64,000 nt of DNA from Semisulcospira habei (GCA_036245525.1 BTPG01000004.1:44980482-45044481); one strand, 5' to 3'; counted from the first letter of the stretch, positions 1-10,530 are shown. Notes: generated by a model from the sequence alone, not told the origin. Made by a program: numbers and translations.

Positions 1-154
1 AAGCCCCCCCCTTTTTTTTGAGATTTTGTGATAGACAGGATGTAGGTCCAACATCAGAGATGAGTACGGATTTAGTGACTCTCACCATTACACGACAAAA
101 GCCAGGATGTCCAGGTTATCATTGTTACACAATGGACATGCTGACTTTTGCCAA

Positions 155-1082
155 ATAACCCTTATCATTCGGAATACACCAGTGTGTGAAATAAGTTTGA
201 CTAAAATAGTTCAAGGGTAGTGCCAGAATAGCTTGGCGCCTCTAGGCGCCAAGCTATTCTGGCACCACCCTTGAACTAAAGCCATTGGTCTATATCCTTA
301 TCTGTAAGTACTATAAAGTACAGTGGAGTCTGCTTAACACAAATTTCTGGGGACACGGAAAATCACTTCATGTGAAACGTATTTCGTGTTAACCAATATG
401 GCCGCAAAATTGATCACGGCCCTCAAGGAGAAAGTGTGTAAAAGATGTGTGCGTGAATGAGTACGAGGTTAAAGTGCACATTATCGTACTTTATATGCAT
501 ACCTTCAGCTCGCTAGGAAAACACAAGGAAACGTGTACAGCTCGCGTATTTAATGCAAAATGCATCAGGTAAAATCGATAGCAAGTTGCAATCCATCAGG
601 TAAAAGCAACACAGGCTGAAGTACAATCCTGCGTCGGTAAAAGGGTTGTGTTGGTACACAAATGATGCAACATGAATACAGTTCAGAAACGCTAGCCAAT
701 GAGAAGACGGATTACAACAGCCGAAGGCTATTCAGCCAATGACAGACTAGAGTCTGTCATGTACTACAGCGTAAGAGCGACACGTGGATTGGTTTTCGGT
801 GAATGGAATCTGTGTTCGTGTTAAACAGGTGAATAATAGTGAAATTGCCCTTGTTGGGAACCGAAACCACCTTCGTGAAAAGCAAAATTTTGTGTTAAGC
901 ATTTCGTGTTATCGGTGAAATTTTAATATAGAATAAGAAGGCCATCGGCCGGGAATGCAAAAACGGTTCGTGTTAACCAGAAATTCGTGTAAAGCGAGTT
1001 CGTGTTAACTGGACTCCACTGTAGCTTGCATATGGCAGTGTACACATTTGAAGCTTTTAGCCTCAGTATGATATGAGATAAC
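155..1082. mobile_element. Hairpin MITE split by a pogo-like MITE
   Basis: The left part has the palindrome AAGGGTAGTGCCAGAATAGC / GCTATTCTGGCACCACCCTT around TTGGCGCC..GGCGCCAA, as in the copies at 8391 and 29089. Its right part resumes after 1023 with text like the ends of those copies. The insertion of the 319-1023 element between the halves makes the hairpin element the older of the two. Confidence 0.6.
319..1023. mobile_element. pogo/Tigger-like MITE, TA-flanked
   Basis: TIRs CAGTGGAGTC at the left and GACTCCACTG at the right are each bordered by TA (319-320 and 1022-1023), as for Tc1/mariner-pogo elements. The subterminal text repeats the motif TTCGTGTTAAC several times in both directions. 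There is no transposase frame, so it is non-autonomous. The CAGTGGA start fits the pogo/Tigger group. Confidence 0.7.
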
Positions 1083-1649
1083 AGCAGACATCTGATCCAT
1101 GTCCCCAGCCTGTGACCGTTCCTTGTCTGCCTTTTCCCTCTCAGGATTCCGCAGTTTGCAAATGCTATGCTGTACTTGTTAGTGGCAGTATTGTTCTAGC
1201 TTTGCTGATTTGAGTACATTTCTGCTTCTGCTATTTTCCATTTTTTTTTCTAATTTTCTGAGCAGCTTATTGCTAGCATTGTCCTTGTTCATTCCATTCT
1301 TGTCTTTCTCTCGTGGCACTTAGATCACGTCTTCTTATTTTGACGCATAGCTGAGTACTTTGTAAATGATGGACGATTTTTGTGTTGCTCTTTGCTTGCC
1401 AAAGGAAGCAAGTTACAGAGCAGGCTAGCTGCTCTCGGTTTTAAAACAGGTACAGTAACCGTGGAGTGTTAGAACTCGGTGTATGGCCTTCATTATTGTC
1501 TCGTACTCATCATCAAAGGTTAGAGTGTGGTGGTTTCAACGATTCATCAATGACTTTGGATGTAGAAACCTGAGCCTAAAATAGGATTACATATGGCAGA
1601 TTATGGTTGTAAAAACCCCAGGCATATATTGTACAGTACAAACTGATCC

Positions 1650-1860
1650 TTAACCCATTTAGCCGCAACAACCCTACAGCAGGAGACTGACCATGATAAT
1701 TCAAGGGTAGTGCCAGATTAGCTTGGCGCCTTCAGGCGCCAAGCTAATCTGGCACTACCCTTGAATTATCATGGTTAATCAGTCTCCTGCAACTAGTACA
1801 TAGTCGTTCAGTAACACTTCCAAAATTTGGGAAAAGCACCCATGGGGCTAAAAGGGTTAA
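1650..1860. mobile_element. TTAA-flanked hairpin MITE (family 1)
   Basis: It is bounded by TTAA (1650-1653, 1857-1860) with ends CCCATTTAGCC and GGGGCTAAAAGGG. The core is a near-perfect palindrome of about 40-base arms: GGGTAGTGCCAGATTAGC, TTGGCGCC, then the complement, extending out to ATGATAATTCAA. The TTAA duplication and CCC start fit piggyBac-type elements. It has no coding capacity. Confidence 0.75.
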
Positions 1861-2784
1861 AAATGTACCCTTTTGATGGAAGTAAGGGCAGAGCTAATCC
1901 CTTCTTGTCGGTGGAGGAGGATTATGTTTGTGAAATCATTGTAAATTCAGCATCAAAAGATCAGCCATCAAATGAACTTGGATACAAAGTGGTTTCAGCA
2001 AGAGGCATAGATCCTCATGAGCCCCTACAACTGCGGGGTCTCATGAGGGTCTATACCTCTTTTGGTTGGGTTGGTGTTCAGTTTCCTTTGGCAGAGAAGG
2101 GGTTAATTAAATCCACATAATGGCTATTATTTCTCAAACATGCAGTGTTCTCAATTTTAAAAAAAAACCAAACATGTCTTAGGTGACCACACAAACCCCC
2201 TAAACTGGAACAAATAAAAAGGACGGATGCGAACAAAGGTCCTTGGGCCCACGACGGCTGTAGTGGGCCCGCACACAGCTGTGCGCGGACCCTCTGTGGC
2301 CGTCGTGTGCCTGAAGACGTTTTGCTACTAGGGAAAGTTGTATTGCGAAAAGACTGATGAATCTGCCAAACTCTACCCTTTGAAGTATATTGAGTGGGCT
2401 GTTAGCTGTCAATGTCTTCATAGCAATCTGGATCTCTTTTGTGTGCTGGGATCTGCTGGGACATAATGTGTACATTTGTGGCTGTGGGGATGTCGCATGA
2501 ATTGGTCTTTCACAGGAGAACCTGTTTTGCGCAACTGCCGCAAGTGGCCTTGAGCTCGGGTGCTCCCCGAAAAAACTTAGAAGGGTGGAGGTGTCGCCTG
2601 TAATTAAAGACCACACTTTAGGTACTAGATATGGTTTTTAATGACAGGTGGTCTCTCAAGCATGGTCGCTTGCAACCGGTTCTGCTGTGTTTGTGGTAGG
2701 GGCTCTTGGGGTGGGTATGAAGCTTTTGCTTATGTTCAAAGGATTCTGGTGTTTGTGTTTTTTTTTTAACTTTCTGTTCATGTT

Positions 2785-2996
2785 TTAACTCATTCAACCC
2801 CAATGCCGTATTTCCCAAATTTTGGAGGCGCCATCTAACGACTGCACTAGTTGCAGGATATGGATCGAACATGATAATTCAATGGTAGTGCCAGATTAGC
2901 TTGGCATCTTCAGGCGCCAAGCTAATCTGGCACTACTCTTCAGTTATCATGGTCAGTCCATCTCCTGCTGTAGTGCATCAGGGCTGAATGGGTTAA
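2785..2996. mobile_element. TTAA-flanked hairpin MITE (family 1)
   Basis: It starts TTAACTCATTCAACCCC and ends GGGCTGAATGGGTTAA. The central palindrome GCCAGATTAGCTTGGC is the same as in the 1650 copy but has more mismatches, so it is an older copy. Confidence 0.7.
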
Positions 2997-3004
2997 TGCA
3001 TAGG

Positions 3005-4040
3005 TGCTATAGCAAAAGTGAGTCTGTTTGCTGACACATCTGTTTGTTGTCCATCGTCTGCAGTAAACTTTTAACATTAGCATTTTCTCAAAGACTATTT
3101 TACCAACAAACTTCAAACTTTGCCTAAGGATACCTTGTGGCAAACAAGACCTTTCTAAAGATACCAAAGCAATCAAAATGATGTTTTCTCAAGTATTCAA
3201 TTTCAGTGTCAAATTTGGTACAGAGGTGCCTGATGATGTCTACTTATGCATATTAATTTGGGTGACCCCTCAGGTCAAGGATCACAGTTGGTTGGGGAAT
3301 AAGTGGAAGGTGCCAACTCTTTGAAAGAATCTTAGTTTTTATTGGCAAGTTGGAAATTTGGCACAAAGGTAGTCGATGACACGACCCTCCTGTGCATACT
3401 AATTTGTTTGATCACTCTTAAAGGCCAAGGGCGGTCGGCATATATGTGGAACATGCGTTGTTAAAACACAGGCATTGTGGCCAACTCTGTAATACACCCA
3501 TATGGAATCTCAAACAAGTAATGCATGCTGGGGCGGGTGTTGTACCAAACAGATTCAGAGGGCTGTGTTTTCAAAACACTTTTGGAAAACTTGGGCATTC
3601 AGCTTGACTACCTTCTGCACTGGTGACATCACTGATTTCATCATCTTTTTAAAGTTGCATTATTGCTAATCCTGTGGTAATAAACTGATCAAAATTTATA
3701 TTTAGCCCATTATGCCTCATTAGAACAAGTTAGAAGCACTCCTGGGGAAAAAATACCATGGGCTCAAAAGTCAGATTCGCCCATTTTAGTCACCATAAGA
3801 GAATGAAACACATTGGTTTTGTCTAGGGTTTCTCATAAAAGACATGCTGCATGCACATTTATCCCAGAATGTTTGTCTGGTACAACGATGGTGCATGCGC
3901 AGTCGTAACCCCAAATGGGTGTATTATACCAAGACACTCTAACATTTGATTGACTCTTTGCAAGGTTAGGGTCACAGAAGGTCAGACAGATCATTTGGAT
4001 GGGTCATGCATGTGAGCCATGAGGGCTTTCCCACTTTGTT
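3005..4040 (+). mobile_element. Worn copy of the GGCTCACGTG tandem-unit element
   Basis: It opens with AGCAAAAGTGAGTCTGTTTG and ends near CATGTGAGCCATGAGGGCTT. It contains diverged copies of the internal unit (AAATTTGGTACAGAGGTGCC, ATGCATATTAATTTGGGTGA) seen much better at 31211-34568 and 57143-63260. Many substitutions make this an old copy. No gene is present. Confidence 0.55.
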
Positions 4041-4129
4041 CATGATTACATCGACTTCGCCTGTAACAATGTTGGATATAACAAAAGTACTACATCTTAC
4101 AGGAGATGGATTGACTTCATAACCTTAAT

Positions 4130-4225
4130 CCTTTGGCTGTTGGTCACACTTTTAGTTGAAGTGGTTCCTGCGAGAATCACCTCGACTAAAAAACACTACT
4201 GACAGCCTATAGGTTATGTGTAGTG
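4130..4225. repeat. Hairpin repeat family 2 (TTTGGCTGTCGG type)
   Basis: An imperfect palindrome with left arm CCTTTGGCTGTTGG and GTTGAAGTGGTTCCTGC, and the right arm complementary to these. Further family-2 copies lie near 5675, 5835, 6640, 7385, 26155, 27520 and 54630. Better copies carry TTAACCCTTTGG-type ends. Confidence 0.5.
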
Positions 4226-4368
4226 CCTGATCATCGTGGCTTTTCTTCTCTTTAGATGCTGATCTAATCAGGCACTCCCCTTGCATTCCTGCAGTTGGCA
4301 CTGTTGGGTATAGTGTCAGGATGGGGATGGATATAGAGATGTGGCTAATGCACTGTTGTTATAGTTGG

Positions 4369-4370
<2 letters not shown>

Positions 4371-4459
<89 letters not shown>
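4371..4459. repeat. (TA)n microsatellite
   Basis: About 44 uninterrupted TA pairs. They generate a spurious Ile/Tyr open frame that should not be read as a gene. Confidence 0.95.
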
Positions 4460-4463
<4 letters not shown>

Positions 4464-5670
4464 TGTTTACATATATTCAGAAAATATATTGATTGTCAAG
4501 TCCACACTCCATGTATGAATATTTCAGGTTATTGTCATTTTATTTTGCTTTTTATATTTTTGGTTGGCTATGATCGTTGTGTTTGTTCAGATTTGTTCAT
4601 GTTTTGTTCTTGTTTGTGACTCTTTTATTTATTTCATTTGCTGTAGCAGCATGTAGGTTTGAGTTGTTGTATTGTGTTTGCTGTTTAGCTCATCAAAAAC
4701 AAATCAAGCAACAAGCAGAGAGTAAGTGGACTGTGATCGTTTGACAAACCATTATGCCCTGCTTCACATTTATAACTGATTTAGGTCCAACATGCTGCAG
4801 GAGAGACAGATTGACCATAATAGTTGCAGGGTAGTGCATGACAAGCTTGGCACCTTTGTGTGCCATAGGATTGTCAGGCACTGTCCTGAAACTGTCATGC
4901 AGGGGTGTTGAAAAGGGTCGCCCAGCTGCCACTAGAAAACCTTTGGGCAACTTGAAACCCATAAATGGAAGTCTCACCAGCAGCCTCAAAATTTGGAGCT
5001 CAAGAGATCTTTGGCAGTGTTTCGTTTAAATTGTTAGGCGACTGAATTTTACCTCGCTGCTAACTTTTGAATCCTGGTAGAACTTTGGTAGCCCCACTGA
5101 CTGGCTACCTTAGTACCTACATTTTTAGGCTTTCATCACCCCTGTCAAGGTTGACCTCTGCAACTAGCAGTAGTACTCTTCCCAAGTTGTTAAACCAGCA
5201 CACCCAAGTTTTTAAAAACAAACCTGGCAACTGACTCTCTTTACCAGATAATCTGGTTTGCGCCTGTTTTTCCCAAACCCTCCCAAAATCTCCTTTATTA
5301 TCAGAGAGAAAGACTAGAAACTGCTTTAAAATTATGATAACTTGGTGCATGGAAAGTATTGCTGCCACTGTTTCATGCAGCAAAGTATGTCAAGCTGCTG
5401 CCTTATTTTCCATCAGGTTTTTCCAACCTGTCTTATTTACCCTTGTATCCTCAAATTTTCACTTAGCTTCGCTGTCCCAGAGCTTAGGTTTGTTTTAATT
5501 TTTTATTCTTGTTTGTTTATACCTTGACTCCAAACCATTGACATTTTCCACCTGCATCGGTCAAACTTTACCTGTGTTTGCAATTTTTTTTGGTTCAGCC
5601 CTGCTTCCCATTTCCTCATTAGGTCTGTAGGCATTAGGACATCAAAAGCATTCTCTTGATTCAGAAAATT
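4460..5670. other. Intronic sequence with no recognisable gene
   Basis: AT-rich intron. I see a diverged family-1 type remnant around 4780-5000 (gagagacagattgaccataa, then GTAGTGCATGACAAGCTTGG). Short open frames on both strands lack domain character or splice context. Confidence 0.5.
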
Positions 5671-5674
5671 CACC

Positions 5675-5930
5675 TTTTGGCTGTCAGCATTCTTTGTCAA
5701 GGCAATTCCTGCAGGAATAACTTTGACAAGTAGCTCTACTGACAGCCAAAGGGTTATTTCAGAGATTTATAGCACAATCAATGAGTATGTTGAAAAGTGT
5801 TGTGAAAAGGGTTTTGGTGCTATGCAGTGAGCATTTGACGCTTTTACTGTCGGTAGCATGTTTGGTAGAGGTGTTTCCTGCAGAAATCTATTCGACCAAA
5901 CATGCTACTGATAGCCATAGGGTTAATGAA
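5675..5930. repeat. Two adjacent family-2 hairpin repeats
   Basis: Copy one (about 5675-5757) has TTTTGGCTGTCAGC and CTGACAGCCAAAGGGTTA arms around GGCAATTCCTGCAGGAATA. Copy two (about 5835-5930) has CTGTCGGTAGCATGTTTGG arms and ends ATAGCCATAGGGTTAA. Both keep the GGGTTA end typical of these small elements. Confidence 0.55.
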
Positions 5931-6127
5931 TCATTTTGTAAGTGTGAACTGTCATAACATGTGATTTTGGACTGTTCATTATATTGCTGTACTGTCTGTA
6001 ATCACAGACCAGCTGACTCATCATAAGTCTGTTCTACTAGTGAAGTTTTGTGTATACTGAATGACTCGGCAACGAACGAGAGTGAACTCAGGGCAGATAA
6101 CCATCTTGTAACATATGCATAGACAAC

Positions 6128-6215
6128 ACTCCAAACGTCTCCAAGAGGCATAGATCCTCATGAGCCCTCTGGGCTCATGAGGATCTATGCCTCTTGGAGA
6201 TGTTTGAAGTTTTGT
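6128..6215. repeat. Perfect hairpin, family 3 (AGAGGCATAGATCCTCATGA)
   Basis: An inverted repeat of about 35 bases per arm, reading GTCTCCAAGAGGCATAGATC then CTCATGAGCCC and back, with a loop of 3 bases or fewer. Related hairpins occur near 2000, 7280, 9595, 11030, 26990, 27955, 54080 and 55760. The arms could form a pre-miRNA-like stem in the RYR transcript if this intron is transcribed. Confidence 0.65.
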
Positions 6216-6639
6216 ATATCTGCTGCGACTTTTTTGTTGTGAGTCGTTCGTTTATTGTAACACACAGCCATTATTAACTTGACAAAATAACGTTTTCATG
6301 GTTAAAACTAAAAAGGCATTTCATTGCTTTTGCTGCAAGTACTCTTATAATTAATCTTGAGCTGCTTGCAGCACTAATGACTGTGCAGCTCTACTCTTTT
6401 CTGTCTCTGTCTCTGCAGTTTGTCGTTTCATCTGGTTAATGTTTGATATACTCAAGATTTATTGTTGATAACTGTTGAAAAGCATTACCAGCATTGCTTG
6501 TTACTGAAATTGTTTGTGGTGCATTGAACCTGAACTTGCCTTTGTGCATGAGATGTGACAAAGAACATATTGTCGCAGGCAACAGAAGAAAAACACATGC
6601 GCTGCACATATAGTCATACACAGTCAAGGCACATGTGCA

Positions 6640-6742
6640 GTTGATTAACTCTTTGGATGACGGTAGCACTTTTTGTCGAGGTGATTCCTGCACGCAGGAA
6701 TCGCCCCAACAAAAAAAGTGCGACCAATAGCCAAAGGGTTAC
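6640..6742. repeat. Hairpin repeat family 2
   Basis: It starts GATTAACTCTTTGGATGACG and ends CCAATAGCCAAAGGGTTACC, with arms meeting at TTCCTGCACGCAGGAATC. This is a fairly complete family-2 copy with the TTAA-type outer ends. Confidence 0.6.
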
Positions 6743-7624
6743 CGGTAATTATGCAGATTTGTAGATTCTTGTTAGATGTGAATACTGTATGTAGACTGAA
6801 AAAGCAAATACAGCTTTTTATTTTTGTTCTCCTAGAAAATTATCTGTAGCTGTGCACACATTTTGTTTCGATAGAAATTTAGTTTGGATTTGCTCATTTT
6901 CTTATGTCTTATTTCTTGAATTGACAGCGTCCTCCCAGTTACTGCTGAAAAAGATAAAATTCTTCACATGTATAATATCTGCTTTGGTAATTTGTGCCTG
7001 TCAAATGGGTGTTCAGTGATGTAACTGCACAAATACAAAAACAGTTGCTGATGTGGTCAAGCATCAAAGATGGCTGGGCCTTCATCAAGCAGAATGCAAA
7101 TTCAGCTAAATGAAAACATTGGGGACAATAGATGATTTCAGACAATCAGGAGGAGGTCAAAAACGACTATGTACCAGTTGCAAGAAATGGCTTGACCATG
7201 ATAATTCAAGGGTAGTGCCAGATTAGCTAAAAGGTTTAACCTACTTCTGATTTCTGGGAGTCGACATTGCTGATCCAGACTGATCTGTCCGCTGGAGGCA
7301 TAGATTTCTTGAGCCCCTGCAAGGTATAATAGTGTTTATGTCTCATGCTGACAGTGATTGGCTTCATTTGCATCCTCAGGATGACTCTCGGCTGTCGGTA
7401 GTACTTTATGTTGAGGTGATTCCTTTACAGAAGTGCTACTGACAGCGAAAGGATTACGTCTATTACGAAGTAATTTTTTATCTGTTTTCTGCATGGTGGA
7501 AAAGGAAAATGAAGATGCCACGGACACTGAAGACATGTTTATTTCCTCCTTCTTCTAGTGCATTAATTCTCCTTCCCCATTAACTAATGTTCAGTGTGAT
7601 AGTGTTGGTGTGTGTGTTGAACAG

Positions 7625-7709
7625 CCATGACCAAAGAGACATCTGAGAGTGCCAGCCGCTCCAGGACATACCGTGCTGAAACAACGTACGCTGTTACCAG
7701 TGGAAAGTG
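7625..7709 (+). CDS. RYR: RYR exon 1 of window: start of SPRY2
   Basis: The acceptor is acag at 7621-7624 and the donor gtaagt at 7710. The exon enters in phase 1 and leaves in phase 2. It encodes a short Ser/Thr/Lys-rich stretch (ETSESASRSR), then TYRAETTYAVTSGKW. In the family this is the segment between the RYR repeats and SPRY2, and the ...GKW is the first strand of the SPRY2 fold, completed by YYEFE in the next exon. The RYR repeats themselves must lie upstream of the window. The in-exon ATG at 7627 is just an internal Met. Confidence 0.88.
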
Positions 7710-7852
7710 GTAAGTTCTCCTACAAGTGATTCTAGGTCAAAAGTAAGTTGTTGTTTTTCTAGTAAAAAAAAATGTTTCTTATGAATGATGATATTTTTCT
7801 AAAGGGTATTCTGTTTGTTCCCTTTCTCCATCATCTATACAAAATGGCCTGG

Positions 7853-8044
7853 TTGACCCTTTTAGCCCCAAGGTCCCATTTCTCCAATTTTGGAGGTATT
7901 GCCTAACGACTATGTACCAGTTGTAGGAAATGGATTGATCATGATAATTCAAGGGTAGTGCTAGATGAGCTCATCTGGCACTACCCTTGAATTATCATGA
8001 TAAATCCATCTCCTGCTGCAGGGTCCTGGAGCTAAAAGGGTTGA
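7853..8044. mobile_element. Hairpin MITE (family 1) with a TTGA duplication
   Basis: Ends CCCTTTTAGCCCC and GGAGCTAAAAGGG are flanked by the direct repeat TTGA (7853-7856, 8041-8044) instead of the usual TTAA. The palindrome is shortened at the centre (GTGCTAGATGAGCTCATCTGGCAC in two arms), having lost the TTGGCGCC loop. It lies in the intron between exons 1 and 2. Confidence 0.7.
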
Positions 8045-8390
8045 AGTGTGCAGAAAATTTTACCTGGGAAATATGAAATCTTAACTCTAAATGACCGCAG
8101 ACCTCCCATTTTTGGAAGGGACAAAACTCATCATTGGGAATGTCCAAATTATATTGGGTGCCATGGAGAACCTTATTTATACATGGCGCAGAAGAGAGGG
8201 TTGGGTTGGGTTTGTTGAAAGTTCAGTTTTTCCAGGTAAAGTTCATAGTGTATTTGGCACGCTTTAAGACTCTTCTGTTTACTCGGTACTTGCACGTTTT
8301 CCTAAATTATTAGCACTGGCAGTCACCCCTTTTCTTTTCGTTAAGTTCTGCTGTAGTAAAACTTTCTTCTGTTTAGGATATTTTAACCCT

Positions 8391-8588
8391 TATCATTCTG
8401 ATACACCCATTGCTTGAAATAAATTTGACTGATAGTTCAAGGGTACTGCTAGAATAGCTTGGTGCCTCAGGCGCCAAGCTATTTTAGCAGCACCCTTGAA
8501 TGAAAACAACTGATCTATCTCTGAATATGTAATGTAGCCTTCATAGGACAATAAACAAATTTTACAAAATCAGGATGTAATGGGTTAA
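8391..8588. mobile_element. TTAA-flanked hairpin MITE (family 1b)
   Basis: It starts TTTTAACCCTTATCATTCTG and ends AGGATGTAATGGGTTAAA. The core is GGGTACTGCTAGAATAGC, TTGGTGCC and its complement. The outer regions differ from family 1 but match those of the copies near 155, 13546 and 29089, which defines a sub-family. Confidence 0.65.
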
Positions 8589-8738
8589 ATTGTGCGTTTT
8601 AATGGTACAGGCTGATGGATACATTTACCCACCGTGTCCATGCAGCTGCTGGTACTGTTCATGGTGCTGGTGGCTGTGCGCACGGGGTTACATCTGGTAT
8701 TACTTTGAGCAACTTGATTGTGGCTGTCGTCTCAACAG

Positions 8739-8859
8739 GTACTACGAGTTTGAAGTGGTGACACCTGGCTACATGCGTGTGGGCTGGGCGCGTGTCAACG
8801 CTGAGCCAGCTGATGAACTGGGATCTGGTATGCACAGCTACGGCTTTGATGGATTCCTG
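8739..8859 (+). CDS. RYR: RYR exon 2 of window: SPRY2
   Basis: The acceptor AG is at 8737-8738 and the donor gtcagt at 8860; phase 2 in, phase 0 out. The one base g completes Trp of GKW, followed by 40 codons: YYEFEVVTPGYMRVGWARVN, then AEPADELGSGMHSYGFDGFL. EFE..T.G.MRVGW is the hallmark of the ryanodine receptor SPRY2 domain. This domain sits in the cytosolic corner region of the channel and takes part in subunit and partner contacts. The GTCAGT donor is weaker than consensus. A hairpin MITE begins 17 bases past the exon, so this donor lies close to a strong intronic stem. Confidence 0.95.
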
Positions 8860-8875
8860 GTCAGTAATTACTCTT

Positions 8876-8976
8876 TTAACCTCTTGACTGCTGCCGATGA
8901 TACTGTTTGGCAGAAAATATGTGTATTGCGCATATTTTCTGCCAAACGGTATTGTCAGCAGTAGTCAAAGGGTTAA
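8876..8976. mobile_element. 101-bp TTAA-flanked hairpin MITE (family 6)
   Basis: TTAACC at 8876 and GGTTAA at 8971-8976 enclose one nearly perfect stem. The left arm runs TTGACTGCTGCCGATGATAC, TGTTTGGCAGAAAATATG, then a short loop and the complement. It lies 17 bases downstream of exon 2, so the stem forms right beside that donor in the pre-mRNA. Confidence 0.75.
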
Positions 8977-9066
8977 AATATTTTGTCTGTTGTAACGTTC
9001 CTATTTGATAAGGGCTAATGGGTTGGACAAAAGAGACCAACAGCATGCTCAGTGATCATCTGACAA

Positions 9067-9163
9067 ATTAACCCCTTTGTGCATGCATCCACTGGTACTG
9101 CTTACTGTGTTTGTGACTGTACTGTTTACAGTACTGGTGGCTGCATGCACAAGGGGCTTAAAA
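9067..9163. mobile_element. TTAA-flanked hairpin MITE (family 4)
   Basis: It starts TTAACCCCTTTGTGCATGCA and ends TGCATGCACAAGGGGCTTAA, with arms ATCCACTGGTACTG / CAGTACTGGTGG. Relatives with the same TGCATGCA(C)AAGGGG ends are near 22955, 26676 and 27804. Confidence 0.65.
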
Positions 9164-9302
9164 AGGCTTTCAGGCTGATGGAAGACTGGTCACTAGACAC
9201 AGATGGAGAACTTTTTGTCCTTGAAAGATGTACTTCAACTTTAGCTCATTCGAGTCGTACTGCCTCCTCATACACAGCATAAAACCACATATCTCAGATG
9301 TG

Positions 9303-9506
9303 TTAACCCTTTTAACCCCAAGGTCCCATTTTTCAGATTTTGGAGGTGACTATGTACCAGTTGCAGGAGATGGATTGACCATGATAATTCAAGGGTAGTG
9401 CCAGATGAGCTTGACGCCTCAAGGCGCCAAGCTTATCTGGCACTACCCTTGAATTATCATGGTCAAGCCATCTTTTGCTGTAGAGACCCAGGGCTAAAAG
9501 GGTTAA
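9303..9506. mobile_element. TTAA-flanked hairpin MITE (family 1)
   Basis: TTAA is at 9303-9306 and 9503-9506, with ends CCCTTTTAACCCC and GGGCTAAAAGGG. The core is GGGTAGTGCCAGATGAGCTT, GACGCC, AAGGCGCC and the complement. It lies in the intron between exons 2 and 3. Confidence 0.75.
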
Positions 9507-9790
9507 GAATGGGTCAGGAGACTGTTTCAGCTCTTTCAAAATCCCAGAAAACTGAATTTCAGACAGAACATCCCTTCAGCCAGCCTGTTTCCTCTGCAAG
9601 AGGCATAAATTCTCATGAGAATATATGTCTTTTGCTGGCTATGAATCGTGGGGCATAATTAGTCCATGGACCTTTTCAGTCATTTCAGTTTCTCACGCAG
9701 TCGACCATGGTTAAGGTCTAAACGGTGTACATCTTTTGAAATGTTCATGAAGTGTAAGCTTTCATCATGCACAGCTTGTGTTGCCTGCAG

Positions 9791-9890
9791 GCTCGCAAGT
9801 GGTACGACGGGTCCTTCGATGCCTTTGGCAAGCAGTGGCAGCAGGGCGACACCATTGGCTGCATGTTGGACTTGCACGACAAAACCATCT
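9791..9890 (+). CDS. RYR: RYR exon 3 of window: SPRY2
   Basis: The acceptor is gcag (9787-9790) and the donor gtgagt at 9891; phase 0 in, phase 1 out. Its 33 codons read ARKWYDGSFDAFGKQWQQGD then TIGCMLDLHDKTI. The pattern of a Trp, then W..GD.IGCM.D, is the conserved middle of the SPRY2 sheet in all ryanodine receptors. A family-1 hairpin MITE begins 29 bases after the donor. Confidence 0.95.
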
Positions 9891-9918
9891 GTGAGTTAAT
9901 TACGTGCTTCATTGTAGC

Positions 9919-10111
9919 TTAACCCTTTTAGCCCCAAGGTCCCATTTTGCCTAACAACTATGTACTAGTTGCAGGAGATGGATTGACCATAATTCAAGGG
10001 TAGTGTCAGATTAGCTTGGCACCTTCAGGCGCCGACCTAATCTGGCACTACCCTTGAATTATCATGGTCAATCCATCTTCTGCTGTAGGGACTTGAGGCT
10101 AAATGGGTTAA
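9919..10111. mobile_element. TTAA-flanked hairpin MITE (family 1)
   Basis: TTAACCCTTTTAGCCCC at the left, GAGGCTAAATGGGTTAA at the right, and the usual GTGTCAGATTAGCTTGGC palindrome with slight wear. It begins 29 bases after the exon 3 donor. Confidence 0.72.
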
Positions 10112-10316
10112 ACAGTCAGCTGGCATGTGTGAATGAGCATGCAGTTCAGAAGCTGCATTTAAATCCTAGCTATCAATGCAAAAGCATAGCACTACCAATG
10201 CTGCTCTCATGGACGTATGCATTTGAGACATGCAGCATACTGTGTAGAATGTCTTGAAAGTTAAACGCTCGGTTCATTTGCTAGGTATATGTATGCAGCA
10301 CCTCTGGAACACTACT

Positions 10317-10530
10317 TTAACCCATTTAGCCCCGAGTCCCAACAGCAGGAGATTGATTGACCATGATAATTCAAGGGTAGTGCCAGATTTGCTTGGCACC
10401 TGAAGGCGCCAAGCTAATCAGGCACTAGCCTTGAATTATCATGGTCAATCTGTCTCCTGCAGCTGGTACATAGTCATTAGACAACACCTCCAACATTTGA
10501 GGAATGGGACCTTGGGGCTAAAAGGGTTAA
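10317..10530. mobile_element. TTAA-flanked hairpin MITE (family 1, opposite orientation)
   Basis: TTAA is at both ends. The outer halves are swapped relative to the 9303 copy: the CAACAGCAGGAGA text is at the left and the GACAACACCTCCAACATTTG text at the right. The element is therefore inserted in the opposite direction to most of its neighbours. Confidence 0.72.

Larger units (their letters stand above)
1..7624 (+). other. Intron upstream of exon 1 (3' part), no exon seen
   Basis: I find no open stretch here with ryanodine receptor character, such as the RYR repeats expected just before SPRY2. The stretch holds hairpin elements, a pogo-like MITE, a worn tandem-unit element, a (TA)n run and otherwise AT-rich unique intron. 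The 97-codon open frame at 1827-2120 overlaps the end of one hairpin element and includes a second hairpin, so I read it as chance. Confidence 0.75.

Noticed and set aside
1827..2120. 97-codon open frame with protein-like text
   Set aside because: It starts inside the right end of a hairpin MITE and contains a family-3 hairpin; no splice sites or domain support it.
2200..2616. 138-codon frame on the - strand
   Set aside because: It overlaps a GC-rich inverted repeat (ACGACGGC...GGCCGTCGT) near 2248-2308 and has no recognised motif or splice context.
4321..4518. 65-codon frame of alternating Ile and Tyr
   Set aside because: It is the translation of the (TA)n microsatellite.
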